Shown here in pieces: positions 18,247 through 19,803 of a stretch of 19,803 nt of DNA. The notes under the pieces are model-generated. The model worked only from the letters and a program-made list of their open reading frames with translations. It ran no database searches and had not been told where the DNA came from. The position numbers and the translations under genes were made by a program. Origin of the DNA: Pelagophyceae sp. CCMP2097 (lineage: Eukaryota; Sar; Pelagophyceae); the NCBI GenBank assembly GCA_026770575.1, contig MU657243.1, positions 19,622 through 39,424 of the forward strand, given 5' to 3'. How positions within the stretch are numbered: the first letter of the stretch is position 1; the number at the start of each line of letters is the position of its first letter.

Positions 18247-18334
18247 GTTTCGTAGGTGCAAACAACCGCCTTGACCAGGGCCTTTGAGCGTCCCAACAAC
18301 CGCCACGAACGGCGCACCACAACCCGGCCGCGTT
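18247..18334 (+). repeat. 88-bp direct repeat, copy 2
   Basis: Gap-free partner of 18083-18170 with five substitutions. Its right end abuts the 13-bp satellite. Confidence 0.85.
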
Positions 18335-18740
18335 GAGGGACCGTCTCGTGGAGCCTTCTAGGGAGCTGCCTCAAGTGGCCGTCTCGAGTGACCGTCCCGG
18401 ATGACTTTCTCAAGAGAATGTATAGGGACTGTATAGAGGGCTGTCTCGAGGGGGCGCCTCGAGAAGCCGCCTAAGGAAGTGTCAAAAGGAGCCGTCGAGA
18501 TAGGTCGTGTCAGGATCATCGAAATCGACCGTCTCGAGAGAAGCTGTAGAGTGAGCTGCCTCAAAAGCCGCCACGAGGGACCCTCTCGAGATCTGTATAG
18601 AGAATCTGTGTCGAGTGACCGTCTCGAGTAACTGCCTCGAATGAGAGTCAGTCGAGTGACCGTCTCGAATGACCCTCTCGAGGGGCCGTCTCCGGAGCTG
18701 TTGAGAGAGACTGTCTCGAGCGGCCGCCTCGAGACGACGA
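18335..18740 (+). repeat. 13-bp CTCGAG-rich minisatellite (GACCGTCTCGAGT)
   Basis: Degenerate tandem units of 13 bases, cleanest at 18655-18735, with unit GACCGTCTCGAGT and a recurring CTCGAG palindrome. Single and double substitutions are common. No coding content. Confidence 0.78.
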
Positions 18741-18833
18741 ATAATCGTCGAGGAGCCGACAAAGGTCCGTGTCGATGCCTTTCGAGGACGTAAGAAGTCG
18801 AGACGCGCACAGATAGGTGGTTCCTTGGGGTCG

Positions 18834-18890
18834 TTTCGGTGGTCGCGTTTTGGTTGCCTTTGGGAAGGGCAGTTCGGTGGTCGCGTTTTA
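18834..18890 (+). repeat. TTCGGTGGTCGCGTTTT repeat pair
   Basis: The motif TTCGGTGGTCGCGTTTT occurs twice, about 37 bases apart, just left of repeat copy B. Related words occur before copy C at 19435-19560. Confidence 0.6.
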
Positions 18891-18903
18891 TTTTCATAAT
18901 TGA

Positions 18904-19422
18904 GGACCCGAAGGGTCCTTGCCGTTTAATCAACGTCAGTTTACGGCAAGGGCCCTTCGAGTCCTTGCTTGCTTAATATCCACCCTGGGTGGGGCTGGTC
19001 CTTTGATTGAAAGATTACCAGGGGCAATTTTGTCTGTCCGTCTGTCCTTCTGTCCGTCTGTCCTTCTGTCTGTCCCCGGGTAAATCCGGGAGGTTCCGCC
19101 TTAGGGAAGAAAAGGGCAGCAACTCGGCCGATTCAGCGATTGGTGGTTGATGCGATTGCTAAAATTGGGAGTGGAGGTCGAGCAGGAGCCTCATTGGAAT
19201 CATCATAGAAGAAGTTTTTGGTCACAGGTTCGAATCTGGTCGGCCGCAAAAAATAAATAAATAAAATAGCTCAATAAGAAATACAAAAATAAAAAATAAA
19301 GATAAGGAGGATTTGAAGGTTCAGCGATTAGTAAAATAATTTTAATTATTTACGTGGGCATTGCAATGGGATCTGGCTGTATCCTTCGGGTCCTCCGTGT
19401 GCCTCCGGCGCGCTCTTGTAAT
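18904..19422 (+). mobile_element. Composite dispersed repeat, copy B
   Basis: Same modules as copy A in opposite orientation: hairpin arms 18904-18925 and 18943-18964 (two mismatches); a private insertion near 18965-19000; a CTGTCC/CCGT microsatellite (about 19029-19075); a small CCCGG/CCGGG hairpin; a tRNA-like block (19124-19247); an A/T-rich tract; and a 3' block ending GCGCTCTTGTAAT. No protein is encoded. Sharp loss of similarity on both sides defines the ends. Confidence 0.72.
19124..19247 (+). other. tRNA-like block in repeat copy B
   Basis: Ends TCGGCCG and CGGCCGC pair at six of seven positions. The B box GGTTCGAATC is at 19227-19236 and an A-box-like CAGCGATTGGTGG follows the 5' end. 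It is 124 bases long, the same as in copy A, and is followed directly by an A-rich tract. Probably a tRNA-derived Pol III promoter relic rather than a working tRNA. Confidence 0.55.
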
Positions 19423-19434
19423 ACACCGGGGCAC

Positions 19435-19565
19435 TTCGGTGGTTCTCGTTTTTGTGCGAGGTCTGATCGGTGGTTCTCGTTTTTACTCGGATGTGTGCGA
19501 GGTCATTTCGGTGGTTCATCTTTTTAAGTCGGGTTTGCTTGGGCCCTCCGGTGGTTGTCGTGATG
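19435..19565 (+). repeat. CGGTGGTTCTCGTTTTT repeats
   Basis: Four spaced copies of CGGTGGTT, two with the full CGGTGGTTCTCGTTTTT, at 33-41 base intervals between composite repeat copies B and C. They resemble the pair at 18834-18890, so they may belong to the 5' part of the same element. Confidence 0.6.
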
Positions 19566-19574
19566 GATTTTTGA

Positions 19575-19803
19575 GGACCCGAAGGGTCCTTGCCATTGAT
19601 TAAACGGCAAGGACCCTTCGGGTCCTTTGATTGAAGGATTACCAGGGGCAATTTTGTCTGTCCGTCTGTCCTTCTGTCTGTCCTTCTGTCTGTCCTTCTG
19701 TCCTTCTGTCTGTCCCCGGGTAAATCCGGGAGGTTCCACCTTTGGGAAGAAAAGGGCAGCAACTCGGTCGATTCAGCGATTGGTGGTTGATGCGATTGCT
19801 AAA
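19575..19803 (+). mobile_element. Composite dispersed repeat, copy C (cut by window end)
   Basis: Hairpin arms 19575-19596 and 19604-19625 with a shortened loop, then the CCAGGGGCAATTTTGTC block, a longer CTGTCC/CTTCTGTC microsatellite (about 19657-19716), the CCCGG/CCGGG hairpin, and the first 40 bases of the tRNA-like block. It is in direct orientation with copy B, about 670 bases downstream, and continues past the window. Confidence 0.72.

Noticed and set aside
19124..19247. Functional tRNA gene
   Set aside because: The B box and acceptor-like ends fit, but the anticodon arm does not pair and the length would need an intron; a tRNA-derived repeat head is the simpler reading.

Overview
The window looks like nuclear DNA of a eukaryotic microalga. 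It has a Pol III tRNA gene with a T-run terminator, genes split by spliceosomal introns, very GC-rich coding sequence, a long protein built of 37-residue NTVWAFA-type (OPR-like) helical repeats, and WD40 proteins of the near-identical-blade kind. That mix is familiar from pelagophyte stramenopiles such as Aureococcus; a dinoflagellate is the main alternative. The lineage is an inference from protein style, since no search was possible.

Layout. 62-133 holds a tRNA-Gly(CCC). 362-1462 (minus) is an intact seven-bladed WD40 protein. 1598-2081 (minus) is copy A of a composite dispersed repeat (hairpin, CTGTCC microsatellite, tRNA-like block, A/T-rich tract). 2316-3561 (minus) is a second WD40 gene, paralogous to the first and sharing its 3' flank, with a frame break in blade 3. 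3562-3886 separates it from a divergent large gene at 3887-11050 (plus). I read that gene as about eight exons encoding some 845 residues with at least 15 OPR-like repeats. Three of its introns (5580-7449, 8103-8759, 9190-10439) are filled with degenerate 13-14 bp minisatellites. 11803-14066 (plus) is a five-exon gene for a PUB-domain protein with a possible N-terminal UIM; it has one apparent single-base frameshift, and coding-like sequence continues past its stop. 14304-18340 has no gene I can defend. It holds a recurrent TATAGGAWTCCTA motif, a 23-bp direct repeat flanking a GC-rich block, and an 88-bp duplication. 18335-18740 is a 13-bp CTCGAG-rich satellite. The right end carries CGGTGGT-type repeats and copies B and C of the composite repeat, C being cut by the window edge.

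The genes do not form an operon or obvious pathway. The OPR-like protein most likely binds organellar RNA, the PUB/UIM protein points to the ubiquitin/p97 system, and the WD40 proteins are probably scaffolds. The most unusual features are the repeat-stuffed introns whose removal restores exact 37-residue units, a duplicated 3' splice site in which one copy leads to an immediate stop, and the composite hairpin plus tRNA-like repeat present three times in under 20 kb.
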